64,000 nucleotides of DNA, taken from NCBI RefSeq assembly GCF_002934455.1, contig NZ_PTIR01000010.1, positions 157,684-221,683 of the forward strand, read 5' to 3'. The translations under genes were made by a program, and so were the position numbers. This document shows positions 34,819 to 43,218 of the stretch, piece after piece. Positions within the stretch are counted from its first letter, which is position 1, and each line of letters starts with the position of its first letter. This stretch comes from Trinickia symbiotica (lineage in GTDB: Bacteria > Pseudomonadota > Gammaproteobacteria > Burkholderiales > Burkholderiaceae). The notes beneath the pieces were generated by a model. It did not search any database and had not been told where the DNA came from. It saw nothing but the letters and a program-made list of their open reading frames with translations.

Positions 34819-35130
34819 ATGTCCCAATACGCAGAACTCAAGGCACAGATTGCGAAGCTGCAGGCGCAGGCGGACGAGGTAAGGCGCGCCGAGCTTGCCG
34901 ACGTCATCGCCGACATCCAACAAAAAATCGCCGAATTCGGGCTGTCGGCGCGTGACCTCGGTTTCGCGGAAGCGCCTCGTCGTGGTCGTCCCCGCAAGGG
35001 CAGCACGCAGAAAGCACCGCTGCCGGCGAAATACCGGGATCCGAAGACGGGGGCGACGTGGAGCGGCCGCGGTCGAGTGCCGGGCTGGATGCAAGGCAAG
35101 AACCGCGACCGTTATCTCATCAAAGAGTGA
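34819..35130 (+). CDS. H-NS family nucleoid-associated protein
   Basis: A 103-residue protein. Residues 1-50 (ELKAQIAKLQAQADEVRRAE, ADVIADIQQKIAEFG) form the oligomerising coiled coil. A basic linker RRGRPRKGS with an AT-hook-like RGRPRK follows, and the C-terminal DNA-binding domain reads KYRDPKTGATWSGRGRVPGWM, the signature of the H-NS/BpH3 group. It silences AT-rich, often foreign DNA such as the cassette at 59.4-63.7 kb. The start ATG 34819 follows AGGGAGACC; the longer frame to 34753 has no support. Confidence 0.92.
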   Translation: MSQYAELKAQIAKLQAQADEVRRAELADVIADIQQKIAEFGLSARDLGFAEAPRRGRPRKGSTQKAPLPAKYRDPKTGATWSGRGRVPGWMQGKNRDRYLIKE

Positions 35131-35210
35131 ATGCGCTGTGATGCGCGCCGCCGAAGGCCTGCTGCTTCCGAGCCCCCACTGGCGCCGCGCAAGGACCGTC
35201 GCACATCACA

Positions 35211-36278
35211 TCAACCCGCCGCGACACTGCGCAGCGCGGGGCGGCGCGCGGTGCGCTCGATCAGCGTTTCATACTTCTCGACATAGGCGCGCGCCATCGC
35301 CTGCGCGGTGAAGCGCCGCTCGAACTGAGCGCGGATTTCTTCGCGTGAGAGCTCGTCGAGCCGCTGTACGGCGGCAACGGCGCTATGTGTGTCTTCGACG
35401 ATGTATCCGGTCACACCGTGGTCGATCACCTCGGGCACCGAGCCGCGGTTGAATGCGACGACGGGCGTCCCGCAGGCCATCGCTTCGATCATGACGAGCC
35501 CGAACGGCTCGCACCAGTCGATCGGGAACAGCAACGCTTTCGCGCCCGAGAGGAATTCGGGCTTTTGCGTCTCGTCGATCTCGCCGATGAACTCGACATG
35601 GGCTTCGCCGAGCAGCGGCTCGATCTCCGTCTTGAAGTAGTCGCGGTCGACCTTGTCGATTTTTGCCGCGATCTTGAGCGGCAGCCCGCTCATGGCGGCG
35701 ATGCGAATCGCGGTATCGACACGCTTTTCCGGGCAGATGCGGCCGAGGAACGCCAGATACTCGGGCTCCTCCTGCGTGCGCGGTGTCAGCAGCCCCGAGG
35801 GCAGGCCATGGTAGACGTTGCCGAGCCAATTGGCCTGCGGCAACGGTGTGCGCTGCGACTGCGATATCGAAATGACCGGTGCATCCGTGAACGTGTTGAA
35901 GACGGGCTGCAGCTCGGGCAGATCGAGCCGCCCGTGCAGCGTCGTCACGAACGGCGTCCCTGCGTTCGCGAACAGGGCGAACGGCAGGTAATCGAGATGG
36001 AAATGCAGCACGTCGAAGTCGGACGCGAGACGCCGCACTTGCTCGAGCAGCAGCATGTGCGGAGCGAGGGGATCGCGAATCGAGGGGTCGAGCCGCAGGG
36101 CTCGCGGCCACGCCGCTTCGAGCGTAGCCGAAGTCACCGAGTCGCCGCTCGCAAACAGCGTCACGTCGTGGCCGAGCTCGACAAGCGCTTCGGTCAGGTA
36201 CGACACGACGCGCTCGGTACCGCCATAGAACTTCGGGGGAACGGCCTCGTAAAGCGGCGCAATTTGAGCGATTCGCAT
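35211..36278 (-). CDS. Glycosyltransferase family 4 (GT-B, retaining)
   Basis: A 355-residue GT4 enzyme. The N-terminal acceptor domain starts MRIAQIAPLYEAVPPKFYGGTERVV with the family's Gly-rich GGTE turn. The donor-binding domain carries FLGRICPEKRVDTAIRIA and the E-x7-E motif in EPFGLVMIEAMACGTPVVAF. No membrane helix is present. Relatives act on cell-envelope polysaccharides or glycolipids; donor and acceptor are unknown. It is a single minus-strand gene divergent from flhDC with a 574-base gap. The start at 36278 is preceded by AAGGAGATTCCC. Confidence 0.85.
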   Translation of the reverse strand: MRIAQIAPLYEAVPPKFYGGTERVVSYLTEALVELGHDVTLFASGDSVTSATLEAAWPRALRLDPSIRDPLAPHMLLLEQVRRLASDFDVLHFHLDYLPFALFANAGTPFVTTLHGRLDLPELQPVFNTFTDAPVISISQSQRTPLPQANWLGNVYHGLPSGLLTPRTQEEPEYLAFLGRICPEKRVDTAIRIAAMSGLPLKIAAKIDKVDRDYFKTEIEPLLGEAHVEFIGEIDETQKPEFLSGAKALLFPIDWCEPFGLVMIEAMACGTPVVAFNRGSVPEVIDHGVTGYIVEDTHSAVAAVQRLDELSREEIRAQFERRFTAQAMARAYVEKYETLIERTARRPALRSVAAG

Positions 36279-36509
36279 ACGGGAATCTCCTTGCTTAAAA
36301 AGAGCGGCGCCGTTTTTCGCTGCTGCGCCGCATAAGGTCCTTGGTTGTCATTATCGGGAGCGGACGCGCCGCTGCTTAGCGCATTTTCAAACCCTTAAGC
36401 CTTGTTACAGCCCGAAACAGCGGCGTCGCGAGCGGGTGTGTCGACGCTGCGCAAGCGTTTCGCAAGGCGCGCGCAACGTCCGAGCGGCGTGGCGCGGGTC
36501 ACGCATTTA

Positions 36510-36539
36510 TTGCAAAGCAGCGACCACCCTCCCTATAAT
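36510..36539 (+). promoter_or_regulatory. Candidate sigma-70 promoter of flhDC
   Basis: TTGCAA and a perfect TATAAT are separated by 18 bases, pointing toward flhD. The predicted transcription start near 36546 gives a long leader of about 300 bases containing the palindrome at 36646. The remaining sequence of the 574-base region (36279-36852) holds no gene. Confidence 0.55.
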
Positions 36540-36645
36540 CTGCCTGTGTGCCGCCGCGGGTGATCGCGCCGTAATTTCCCGCAGCGCCCGGCCCGGCGCG
36601 GTTCAGAGCGCTTGGCAGTCTCCAAAATAGCAAGAACGCGGCCCG

Positions 36646-36666
36646 ATGTAGGAATAACTCCTACAT
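36646..36666. promoter_or_regulatory. Perfect inverted repeat in the flhDC leader, possible operator
   Basis: ATGTAGGA-ATAAC-TCCTACAT is a perfect 8-bp inverted repeat with a five-base spacer, about 100 bases after the predicted transcription start and 190 bases before flhD. Its TAGGAATAACTCCTA core resembles boxes bound by NarL/FixJ-type response regulators (the enterobacterial RcsAB box is TAAGAATATTCCTA). It could also form an RNA hairpin in the leader. Confidence 0.45.
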
Positions 36667-36852
36667 GCATTCCAGATAGTTCCGACACGCCCCGCGGTTC
36701 TTCTTCCGATTTCCAGTCTTTTTACAATTCGACACAATTGCGCCAAGCCCAAGAAGGGCCGGCTCGCGCGCGGCGTTGGCGCCGCATCGGGCAAACGTTT
36801 CCGAATGACCGAGCACCGCATCGGAAGTGTGCGGCATCGAACGGGGGAAATC

Positions 36853-37173
36853 ATGGACGCAACCAGCGAAACGCTCAGCGAGATCAAAGACGTCAATCTG
36901 TCGTATTTGCTGCTTGCCCAACGGCTGCTGCGCGAGGACAGGGCAATGGGGATGTTCCGCATGGGCATCTCGGACCAGCTCGCCGACGTGCTGGCGAACC
37001 TCACGCTCGCGCAGACGGTGAAGCTCGCCGCATCGAACCAGCTTTTGTGCCGCTTCCGCTTCGACGATCACGCGGTGCTTTCGTCGCTGGCCGATAAAGG
37101 CAAGTCGTCGGCGCTCTCGCATTCGCATTCCGCCATTCTGATGGCGGGCCAGCCGGCCGAAACGATCGGCTGA
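36853..37173 (+). CDS. flhD: Flagellar transcriptional regulator FlhD
   Basis: A 106-residue helical protein with the FlhD signature [21 protein letters not shown] and the DNA-contact/dimer region [20 protein letters not shown]. With FlhC it forms the FlhD4C2 activator of class II flagellar promoters, which in Burkholderia include fliA and the basal-body operons. The start at 36853 has GGGGGAAA upstream; the longer frame is not supported. flhC follows after 19 bases in the same operon. Confidence 0.95.
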   Translation: MDATSETLSEIKDVNLSYLLLAQRLLREDRAMGMFRMGISDQLADVLANLTLAQTVKLAASNQLLCRFRFDDHAVLSSLADKGKSSALSHSHSAILMAGQPAETIG

Positions 37174-37192
37174 TCGCGCGAGCTCAGCTAAT

Positions 37193-37750
37193 ATGGCAAC
37201 AAAGAGCGTAGTGCTCGAAGTCAAGGAAATCACGCTGGCGATCGAGCTGATCGAACTCGGCGCGCGTTTGCAGTTGCTCGAGGCCGAAACGAGCCTCTCG
37301 CGCGACAGGCTCATCAAGCTCTATAAGGAACTGAAAGGCGTTTCGCCGCCGAAGGGCATGCTGCCGTTTTCCACGGACTGGTTCATGACCTGGCAGCCGA
37401 ACATCCATTCCTCGCTTTTCTACAATATTTACCGGTTCATGGCGCTCCATGGCCGCTGCGAGACGATTCAGAGCATCGTCAAAAGTTACCGGCTCTATCT
37501 CGAGCATGCGGCCTTGCATGGCGACGAGCCGCTGCTTTCGCTCACGCGTGCCTGGACCCTCGTGCGTTTCTTCGAGTCGGGCATGCTCCAGATGACCGCT
37601 TGCGTGCGTTGCAAAGGTCAATTCGTCGCGCATGCGCACGATCCGCAGAACGGTTTCGTCTGCGGGCTCTGCCAGCCGCCTTCGCGAGCCGGCAAAACCA
37701 AAAAGTCCGCCGCCAAGACGGCCGTGACCAGCCTGGCCGAGGCGGCCTGA
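37193..37750 (+). CDS. flhC: Flagellar transcriptional regulator FlhC
   Basis: A 185-residue partner of FlhD that provides most sequence-specific DNA contacts. Conserved stretches are [20 protein letters not shown] and [20 protein letters not shown]. The zinc-binding C-terminus has CVRCKGQF and CGLCQPP (four cysteines). A Lys/Ala-rich tail ([14 protein letters not shown]) follows. The gene lies 19 bases after flhD. A sigma-28-like promoter for motA begins 123 bases after its stop, so flhDC and motAB need not be one transcript. Confidence 0.96.
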   Translation: MATKSVVLEVKEITLAIELIELGARLQLLEAETSLSRDRLIKLYKELKGVSPPKGMLPFSTDWFMTWQPNIHSSLFYNIYRFMALHGRCETIQSIVKSYRLYLEHAALHGDEPLLSLTRAWTLVRFFESGMLQMTACVRCKGQFVAHAHDPQNGFVCGLCQPPSRAGKTKKSAAKTAVTSLAEAA

Positions 37751-37873
37751 GCGTCCGGCCGTCTTTCGGCATGTCTGACCCGCTTCGAGGGAAGCCTTGC
37801 ATGTCGACGCGCGTTCCGGTTCCCGCGGCGGACCCATACCGCCGCAATACTGCCGTTTACGCGCATTCGTCCT

Positions 37874-37899
37874 CAAAGTTTCGGCCCGCCTGCCGTAAA
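37874..37899 (+). promoter_or_regulatory. Sigma-28-like promoter of the motA-cheZ operon
   Basis: CAAAGTTT is followed by 10 bases and GCCGTAAA, 45 bases upstream of the motA GTG. If the -35 is taken one base earlier (TCAAAGTT), the spacing becomes the consensus 11. This would place the stator and chemotaxis genes under FliA, as in enterobacteria. Confidence 0.5.
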
Positions 37900-37943
37900 C
37901 CTGATCAACGGCGGTCTCCGCCGACCATTGTGAGGACCCGGCA

Positions 37944-38804
37944 GTGCTGATTTTCGTTGGAACACTCGTGACTGTGCTGTCCGTCTTCGGCGGCTATGCG
38001 CTGGCGGGCGGACATCTGGGCGCGCTCGTGCAGCCGGAGGAGGCGCTCATGATTATGGGCGCCGGGCTCGGGGCGTTCATCCTCGGCAATGGGCTCAAGA
38101 CGATCAAGGCGACGGTGAAGCTGTTGCCGACGCTGTTCAAAGGCTCGAAGTACACGAAGGATGTGTACATGGAGCTGATGGCGCTTCTTTACGTTTTGCT
38201 TGCGAAGGCGCGCAAGGAAGGCACGCTCACGCTCGAGGCCGATATCGACGACCCCGAGAAGAGCCCTATCTTCACGCAATATCCGAAGATCCTCGCGGAC
38301 AAGCATATCGTCGAGTTCCTGACCGACTACCTGCGGCTCATGGTGGGCGGCAACATGAATGCATTCGAGATCGAAAGCCTCATGGACGAGGAAATCGAAA
38401 CGCATCACGCCGAAGGCGAGGGGCCCGCGCACGCGCTGATGCGCACGGGCGACGCGATGCCGGCGTTCGGCATCGTCGCCGCGGTGATGGGCGTCGTCCA
38501 TACGATGGCGTCGGCCGACAAGCCGCCCGCGGTGCTCGGCGCGATGATCGCGCAGGCGCTCGTCGGCACGTTCCTCGGTATTTTGCTTTCGTACGGGCTC
38601 ATCGGCCCGCTCTCGAGCCTCGCCGAGCAGCGCGTGGCAGAGTCCACGAAGATGTTTCAGTGCATCAAGGTCACGATCCTCGCGAGCCTGAACGGCTATG
38701 CGCCGGCCATCGCCGTCGAGTTCGGCCGCAAGGTGCTCTTCTCGACCGAGCGCCCGTCGTTCGCCGAGCTCGAAGAGCACGTGCGCCGCGTGAAGGCGAA
38801 GTAA
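37944..38804 (+). CDS. motA: Flagellar motor stator protein MotA
   Basis: A 286-residue membrane protein with four helices: 3-22, about 32-52, about 170-190 and about 200-222. The cytoplasmic loop between helices 2 and 3 carries the conserved charged residues that touch FliG (for example in YVLLAKARKEG). AFGIVAAVMGVVHTM and GTFLGILLSYGLIGPL are the typical third and fourth helices. With MotB it makes the proton channel that drives rotation. The start is GTG with GAGGA eight bases upstream. It is followed by motB after 57 bases. Confidence 0.97.
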   Translation: MLIFVGTLVTVLSVFGGYALAGGHLGALVQPEEALMIMGAGLGAFILGNGLKTIKATVKLLPTLFKGSKYTKDVYMELMALLYVLLAKARKEGTLTLEADIDDPEKSPIFTQYPKILADKHIVEFLTDYLRLMVGGNMNAFEIESLMDEEIETHHAEGEGPAHALMRTGDAMPAFGIVAAVMGVVHTMASADKPPAVLGAMIAQALVGTFLGILLSYGLIGPLSSLAEQRVAESTKMFQCIKVTILASLNGYAPAIAVEFGRKVLFSTERPSFAELEEHVRRVKAK

Positions 38805-38861
38805 GCGCGGACGGCGAACCAACCTGGCAGGCGGCAAGGCACGACTCGAGGAAGCGCGCGG

Positions 38862-39869
38862 ATGAGCAAGGGCAAGGACAAGGCGATCGTCGTCAAGCGC
38901 GTGGCGCCCGCAAGGAAGGGGCACCACGGCGGCGCATGGAAGCTCGCCTATGCGGACTTCATGACCGCGATGATGGCGTTCTTTCTGCTGATGTGGCTGC
39001 TGTCGGCCGCGACGCCGGTCCAGCTCAAGGGCATCGCCGAATACTTTCAGCAGCCGCTCAAGGCGGCGCTTTTCGGCGGCGATCGCAGCGCCGATTCGTC
39101 GAGCATTCTGAAGGGCGGCGGCCGCGACATCTCGACCGACGCGGCCGGCGTCACGCGCCGCACCGAAGGCTCGACCGACAAGGCGACGCATACGACCGCG
39201 CAGAACGACGACCAAGCGATCGATCCGCTCAAGGGCTCCCTCGAGCGGCGCGAGCAGGAGCGCCTGCACGACCTGCAGGTGAAGCTGATGGCGGCAATCG
39301 AGGCGAACCCGATCCTGCGGCAGTTCAAACAGCAGATCCGCATCGATTCGACGCTGCAGGGCCTGCGCATCGAGATCGTCGATACGCAGAAGCGGCCGAT
39401 GTTCGCCACGGCGAGCGACGACGTCGAGCCCTACATGCGCGACATTCTGCGGGCGATCGGCAAGACGTTGAACGACGTGCCGAATCATATCGTCGTGCAA
39501 GGCCACACCGATGCCGTGCCCTATGCCGGTAACGGGCGCGGCTATACGAACTGGGAGCTCTCGGCCGATCGCGCGAACGCGTCGCGGCGCGAGCTCGTCG
39601 AAGGCGGCATGGACGAAGGCAAGGTCTTGCGCGTGCTCGGCCTCGCGTCGACACAAAACCTGAACAAGGCGGATCCGCTCGATCCGGAGAATCGCCGCAT
39701 CAGCATCATCGTGCTCAACCGCAAATCCGAGGAAGCGGTGATGCGCGACGACAGTACAACAACGACGCTGTCCAACGACGCCGCCGGCGCGACCTCGTTC
39801 GCGCAGAAGATGCAGCCCCCGCTTCTGAAGGCGCCGGGCGAGCAGGCCGGATCGACGGGCAAGCAGTGA
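38862..39869 (+). CDS. motB: Flagellar motor stator protein MotB
   Basis: A 335-residue protein. A basic N-terminus is followed by one membrane helix with the proton-carrying aspartate in YADFMTAMMAFFLLMWLLS. A Ser/Thr-rich periplasmic linker and plug (about 55-140) come next, then the OmpA-like peptidoglycan-binding domain (about 180-300) with VVQGHTDAVPYAG and NWELSADRANASRREL. It anchors the stator to the cell wall. A low-complexity tail follows the OmpA domain. cheY1 begins eight bases after the stop. Confidence 0.97.
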   Translation: MSKGKDKAIVVKRVAPARKGHHGGAWKLAYADFMTAMMAFFLLMWLLSAATPVQLKGIAEYFQQPLKAALFGGDRSADSSSILKGGGRDISTDAAGVTRRTEGSTDKATHTTAQNDDQAIDPLKGSLERREQERLHDLQVKLMAAIEANPILRQFKQQIRIDSTLQGLRIEIVDTQKRPMFATASDDVEPYMRDILRAIGKTLNDVPNHIVVQGHTDAVPYAGNGRGYTNWELSADRANASRRELVEGGMDEGKVLRVLGLASTQNLNKADPLDPENRRISIIVLNRKSEEAVMRDDSTTTTLSNDAAGATSFAQKMQPPLLKAPGEQAGSTGKQ

Positions 39870-39876
39870 GGCACTC

Positions 39877-40248
39877 ATGATCAGGGACATTCTGGCGATC
39901 GACGACTCGGCCGCGATGCGCGAAATCCTCGCCGCGACGCTGCGCGAGGCGGGCTACGAGGTGACCGTGGCGGCCGACGGCGACGAGGGGCTCGCGAGCG
40001 CGCTCGCGCACCCGCATCCGTTCGATCTCGTGCTGACCGATCAGTACATGCCGAGGAGAAGCGGCCTCGATGTGATTGCCGCGCTGCGCTCGCAGCCGGC
40101 CTACGAGGCGACGCCGATCTTCGTGCTGACGACGGAGGACGGCGATGCGTTCAAGGACGCGGCGCGCGCGGCCGGCGCGACGGGCTGGATCGCCAAGCCG
40201 CTCGATCTCGACACGCTGACCGAATTGATCGCGGCGCTGCCCTCATGA
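39877..40248 (+). CDS. cheY1: Single-domain response regulator (first CheY-like)
   Basis: A 123-residue receiver domain: acidic pair D9/D10, phospho-acceptor D55 in LVLTDQYMP, T86 and K107 in WIAKPLD. It sits between motB and cheA, whereas the canonical CheY is near cheZ. It has Gln-Tyr-Met-Pro after the acceptor rather than the WNMP of the CheY at 48253, and it may be a phosphate sink or may serve CheA in adaptation rather than binding FliM. The assignment as CheY-type is firm; its exact role is open. Confidence 0.9.
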   Translation: MIRDILAIDDSAAMREILAATLREAGYEVTVAADGDEGLASALAHPHPFDLVLTDQYMPRRSGLDVIAALRSQPAYEATPIFVLTTEDGDAFKDAARAAGATGWIAKPLDLDTLTELIAALPS

Positions 40249-40268
40249 TTCTTCGCGGTGACTGACGC

Positions 40269-42590
40269 ATGACACTCGACATCACACAGTTTTATCAGAC
40301 GTTCTTCGACGAGGCGGACGAGCTGCTCGGCGAGATGGAGCAGTTGCTGCTCAATCTCGACGTCGGCACGCCGGATCCGGAGGACCTCGCGGCCATTTTC
40401 CGCGCGGCTCACTCGATCAAGGGCGGCGCCGCGACGTTCGGCTTCGCGGCGCTCACCGAAACCACGCACATTCTCGAATCGCTGCTCGATCGCGCCCGCA
40501 ACAACGAGCTGACGTTGCGCAAGGACATGATCGACACGTTCCTCGAAACGAAGGACGTGCTCGCTGATCAGCTCGCCGCCTATCGCGCGAGCGCCGAACC
40601 CGACGCCGCGGCGGCCGCCGCGATTTGCGCGAAGCTCGAGCGCTTGCGCGATGGCGAGCCGGCGCAAGCTTCGGCCCCGACGGCCGCCCCCGCGGCGCCG
40701 GTCGCGTCGGCTCCGGCGCCCGCTCCCGCACCCGCGGCGCAAGCGAGCGCCGCCGGCGGCGCGGCCGAAGGCATGGCGCCCGATCATGTCGTCGACCAGG
40801 CGATCGATGCGACGCACGGCACCGCAAACGCTGTCGTGCCAGATGCGGCGCAGGCGGCCCAGGCTTCAACGGATGCAGGACCTCACCTGAAAGTGACGCT
40901 ACGGGGGGTGGGGGAGAAGGACCAGGCGCTGCTCATCGAAGAACTGGGCAACCTGGGCCACATCGTCGAACAGGCGAAGAGCGGCGGCGACTTGATCGTC
41001 TACCTCGAGACCGACGTGCCGACCGACGACATCACCGCCGTGCTCTGCTTCGTGATCGACGAAAGCCAGATCGTGATTGGGCGCGGCACGGCGCCGGGCG
41101 CGGAAGGGGAGGCCTCGGCCGAGGCGGCGGGAGACGCGGCATCCGCGGCGCAGCCGGCCGTTGCATCGGCTTCGGCCTCCATGGCCGCCGCGGCGCAAGC
41201 CGCGCCCACACCTGCTCCAGCGCCGGCGGCGATGTCGGCCCCGGCCGCGGCGGCTCGACCGGACGCCCAGCCGGACGCACAACCCGAGGCGAAGCCGACA
41301 ATGCCGGCTGCTGCTTCGTCGTCAGCTTCATCGGCATCCTCGCCTTCCTCCGCGAGCGCCGACGAGCGCAAGGCGCGCCCGGCCGCCGCCGCCGCGACGA
41401 GCGAGGGCGGCTCGATCCGCGTGGGCGTGGAGAAGGTCGATCAACTGATCAACCTCGTCGGCGAGCTCGTCATCACGCAGGCGATGCTGGCCGAGACGAC
41501 GAGCACGTTCGACCCGGCGCTGCACGATCGACTCTTCAACGGCATGGCGCAGCTCGAGCGCAACGCGCGCGATCTGCAAGAAGCGGTGATGTCGATCCGC
41601 ATGATGCCGATGGATTATGTCTTCAGCCGCTTCCCGCGCCTTGTGCGCGACCTCGCGGCGAAGCTCGGCAAGGAAGTGGAGCTCGTCACGTTCGGCCAGG
41701 CGACCGAGCTCGACAAGAGTCTCATCGAGCGGATCATCGATCCCCTCACGCACCTTGTGCGCAACAGCCTCGACCACGGCATCGAGACAGTCGAGGCGCG
41801 GCGCGCCGCGGGCAAGGATCCGACCGGCCAATTGGTTCTCTCGGCGGCGCATCACGGCGGCAACATCGTCATCGAAGTCAGCGACGATGGGGCCGGCCTG
41901 CGCCGCGACAAGATTCTCGCGAAGGCCGCCAAGCAGGGGATGCAGGTCAGCGACTCGATGACGGACGAGGAAGTCTGGAACCTCATCTTCATGCCGGGCT
42001 TCTCGACGGCCGACCAGGTGACGGACGTTTCGGGCCGCGGCGTCGGCATGGACGTCGTCAAGCGCAACATTCAGTCGATGGGCGGACACGTCGAGATCGC
42101 CTCACAGGCAGGCAAGGGCACGACGACGCGCATCGTCCTGCCGCTTACGCTCGCGATCCTCGACGGCATGTCGGTCAAAGTCGGCAACGAAATCTTCATC
42201 CTGCCGCTCAACTTCGTGATGGAGTCGCTGCAGCCGTCGGCCGACGATATCTACACGGTCGCGAACGGCGAGCGCGTCGTGCGCGTGCGCGGCGAATATC
42301 TGCCCGTCGTCGCGCTGCACGAGATCTTTTCGGTCGAAGGTGCGCGCACCGACCCGACGCAAGGCATCGTCACGATCATGCAGACGGAGGGCCGCCGCTT
42401 CGCCATGTTGATCGACGAGCTCGTCGGTCAGCAGCAGGTCGTCGTGAAGAACCTCGAAACGAACTACCGCAAGGTGCACGGCATCTCGGCGGCGACGATT
42501 CTCGGCGACGGCAGCGTCGCGCTGATCGTCGACGTGGCGGCACTGATCCGCGATTCGCGCGCCTCGCATGGCGCAATGAATTTTTCGTAA
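40269..42590 (+). CDS. cheA: Chemotaxis histidine kinase CheA
   Basis: A 773-residue kinase. The P1 HPt domain has phospho-accepting H48 in AAHSIKGGAATFGF. An Ala/Pro-rich linker (about 120-200) precedes P2-like residues (ALLIEELGNLGHIVEQAKSG, about 220-275), and a second Ala/Pro/Ser linker covers 280-385. Then come P3 dimerisation (RVGVEKVDQLINLVGELVI), the P4 ATPase with HLVRNSLDHGIETVE, DDGAGL and GRGVGMDVV, and the CheW-like P5 domain (610-770). It phosphorylates CheY and CheB in response to receptors. Compared with the E. coli protein (654 residues) the extra length is all linker. The operon continues with cheW. Confidence 0.97.
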   Translation: MTLDITQFYQTFFDEADELLGEMEQLLLNLDVGTPDPEDLAAIFRAAHSIKGGAATFGFAALTETTHILESLLDRARNNELTLRKDMIDTFLETKDVLADQLAAYRASAEPDAAAAAAICAKLERLRDGEPAQASAPTAAPAAPVASAPAPAPAPAAQASAAGGAAEGMAPDHVVDQAIDATHGTANAVVPDAAQAAQASTDAGPHLKVTLRGVGEKDQALLIEELGNLGHIVEQAKSGGDLIVYLETDVPTDDITAVLCFVIDESQIVIGRGTAPGAEGEASAEAAGDAASAAQPAVASASASMAAAAQAAPTPAPAPAAMSAPAAAARPDAQPDAQPEAKPTMPAAASSSASSASSPSSASADERKARPAAAAATSEGGSIRVGVEKVDQLINLVGELVITQAMLAETTSTFDPALHDRLFNGMAQLERNARDLQEAVMSIRMMPMDYVFSRFPRLVRDLAAKLGKEVELVTFGQATELDKSLIERIIDPLTHLVRNSLDHGIETVEARRAAGKDPTGQLVLSAAHHGGNIVIEVSDDGAGLRRDKILAKAAKQGMQVSDSMTDEEVWNLIFMPGFSTADQVTDVSGRGVGMDVVKRNIQSMGGHVEIASQAGKGTTTRIVLPLTLAILDGMSVKVGNEIFILPLNFVMESLQPSADDIYTVANGERVVRVRGEYLPVVALHEIFSVEGARTDPTQGIVTIMQTEGRRFAMLIDELVGQQQVVVKNLETNYRKVHGISAATILGDGSVALIVDVAALIRDSRASHGAMNFS

Positions 42591-42614
42591 TTCCCAACCG
42601 TGGTGGGGGCTAAC

Positions 42615-43145
42615 GTGGCAGAACTCCAAGTCAGCAATACGAACAACGCGCTCGTCGCCGGCGGACGCCGCGACGCGCAGCAGGCCGACGCGAACGGACA
42701 GGAATTCCTCGTCTTCACGCTCGGCGCCGAAGAATACGGCATCGACATCCTGAAAGTGCAGGAAATCCGCGGCTACGACAGCGTGACGCGCATCGCCAAT
42801 GCGCCCGAGTTCATCAAGGGCGTCATCAATCTGCGCGGCATCATCGTGCCGATCGTCGATATGCGCATCAAGTTTCATTTGGGCCGCGTCGAATACGACC
42901 ATCAAACGGTCGTGATCATCCTTAACGTGGCGCACCGCGTCGTCGGCATGGTCGTGGACGGCGTCTCCGACGTTCTCACGCTGACGCCCGACCAGATCAT
43001 GCCCGCGCCCGAGTTCGGCGCGACGCTGACGGCCGAGTACCTGACCGGACTCGGCACCGTGGACGGCCGCATGCTGATTCTGATGGACATCGAGAAGCTG
43101 ATGACCAGCAAGGAAATGGCGTTGATGGACTCGTTCGCCGGGTAA
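42615..43145 (+). CDS. cheW: Chemotaxis coupling protein CheW
   Basis: A 176-residue SH3-like adaptor linking CheA to receptors. The fold starts at [20 protein letters not shown] and contains [23 protein letters not shown], the CheW hallmark, then [16 protein letters not shown]. The start was taken as GTG 42615 because GGGGG lies five bases upstream; a GTG at 42600 would add five residues. It is the fourth gene of the chemotaxis operon. Confidence 0.96.
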   Translation: MAELQVSNTNNALVAGGRRDAQQADANGQEFLVFTLGAEEYGIDILKVQEIRGYDSVTRIANAPEFIKGVINLRGIIVPIVDMRIKFHLGRVEYDHQTVVIILNVAHRVVGMVVDGVSDVLTLTPDQIMPAPEFGATLTAEYLTGLGTVDGRMLILMDIEKLMTSKEMALMDSFAG

Positions 43146-43218
43146 CAGGCCCGCGGCGCCCGCCTCGAGGAAACGTCGGGGGGCGCTCAGTAAGACTGTG
43201 TGTACGGAGATTCGAGAA

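Noticed and set aside
37905..39890. 661-codon antisense frame over motA and motB
   Set aside because: It is the mirror of two well-conserved stator genes, with no recognisable domain.
40625..42613. 662-codon open frame overlapping cheA in another frame
   Set aside because: It is a shadow of the high-GC cheA gene: the translation is Arg/Gly/Ala-rich with no domain, while cheA is complete in its own frame.
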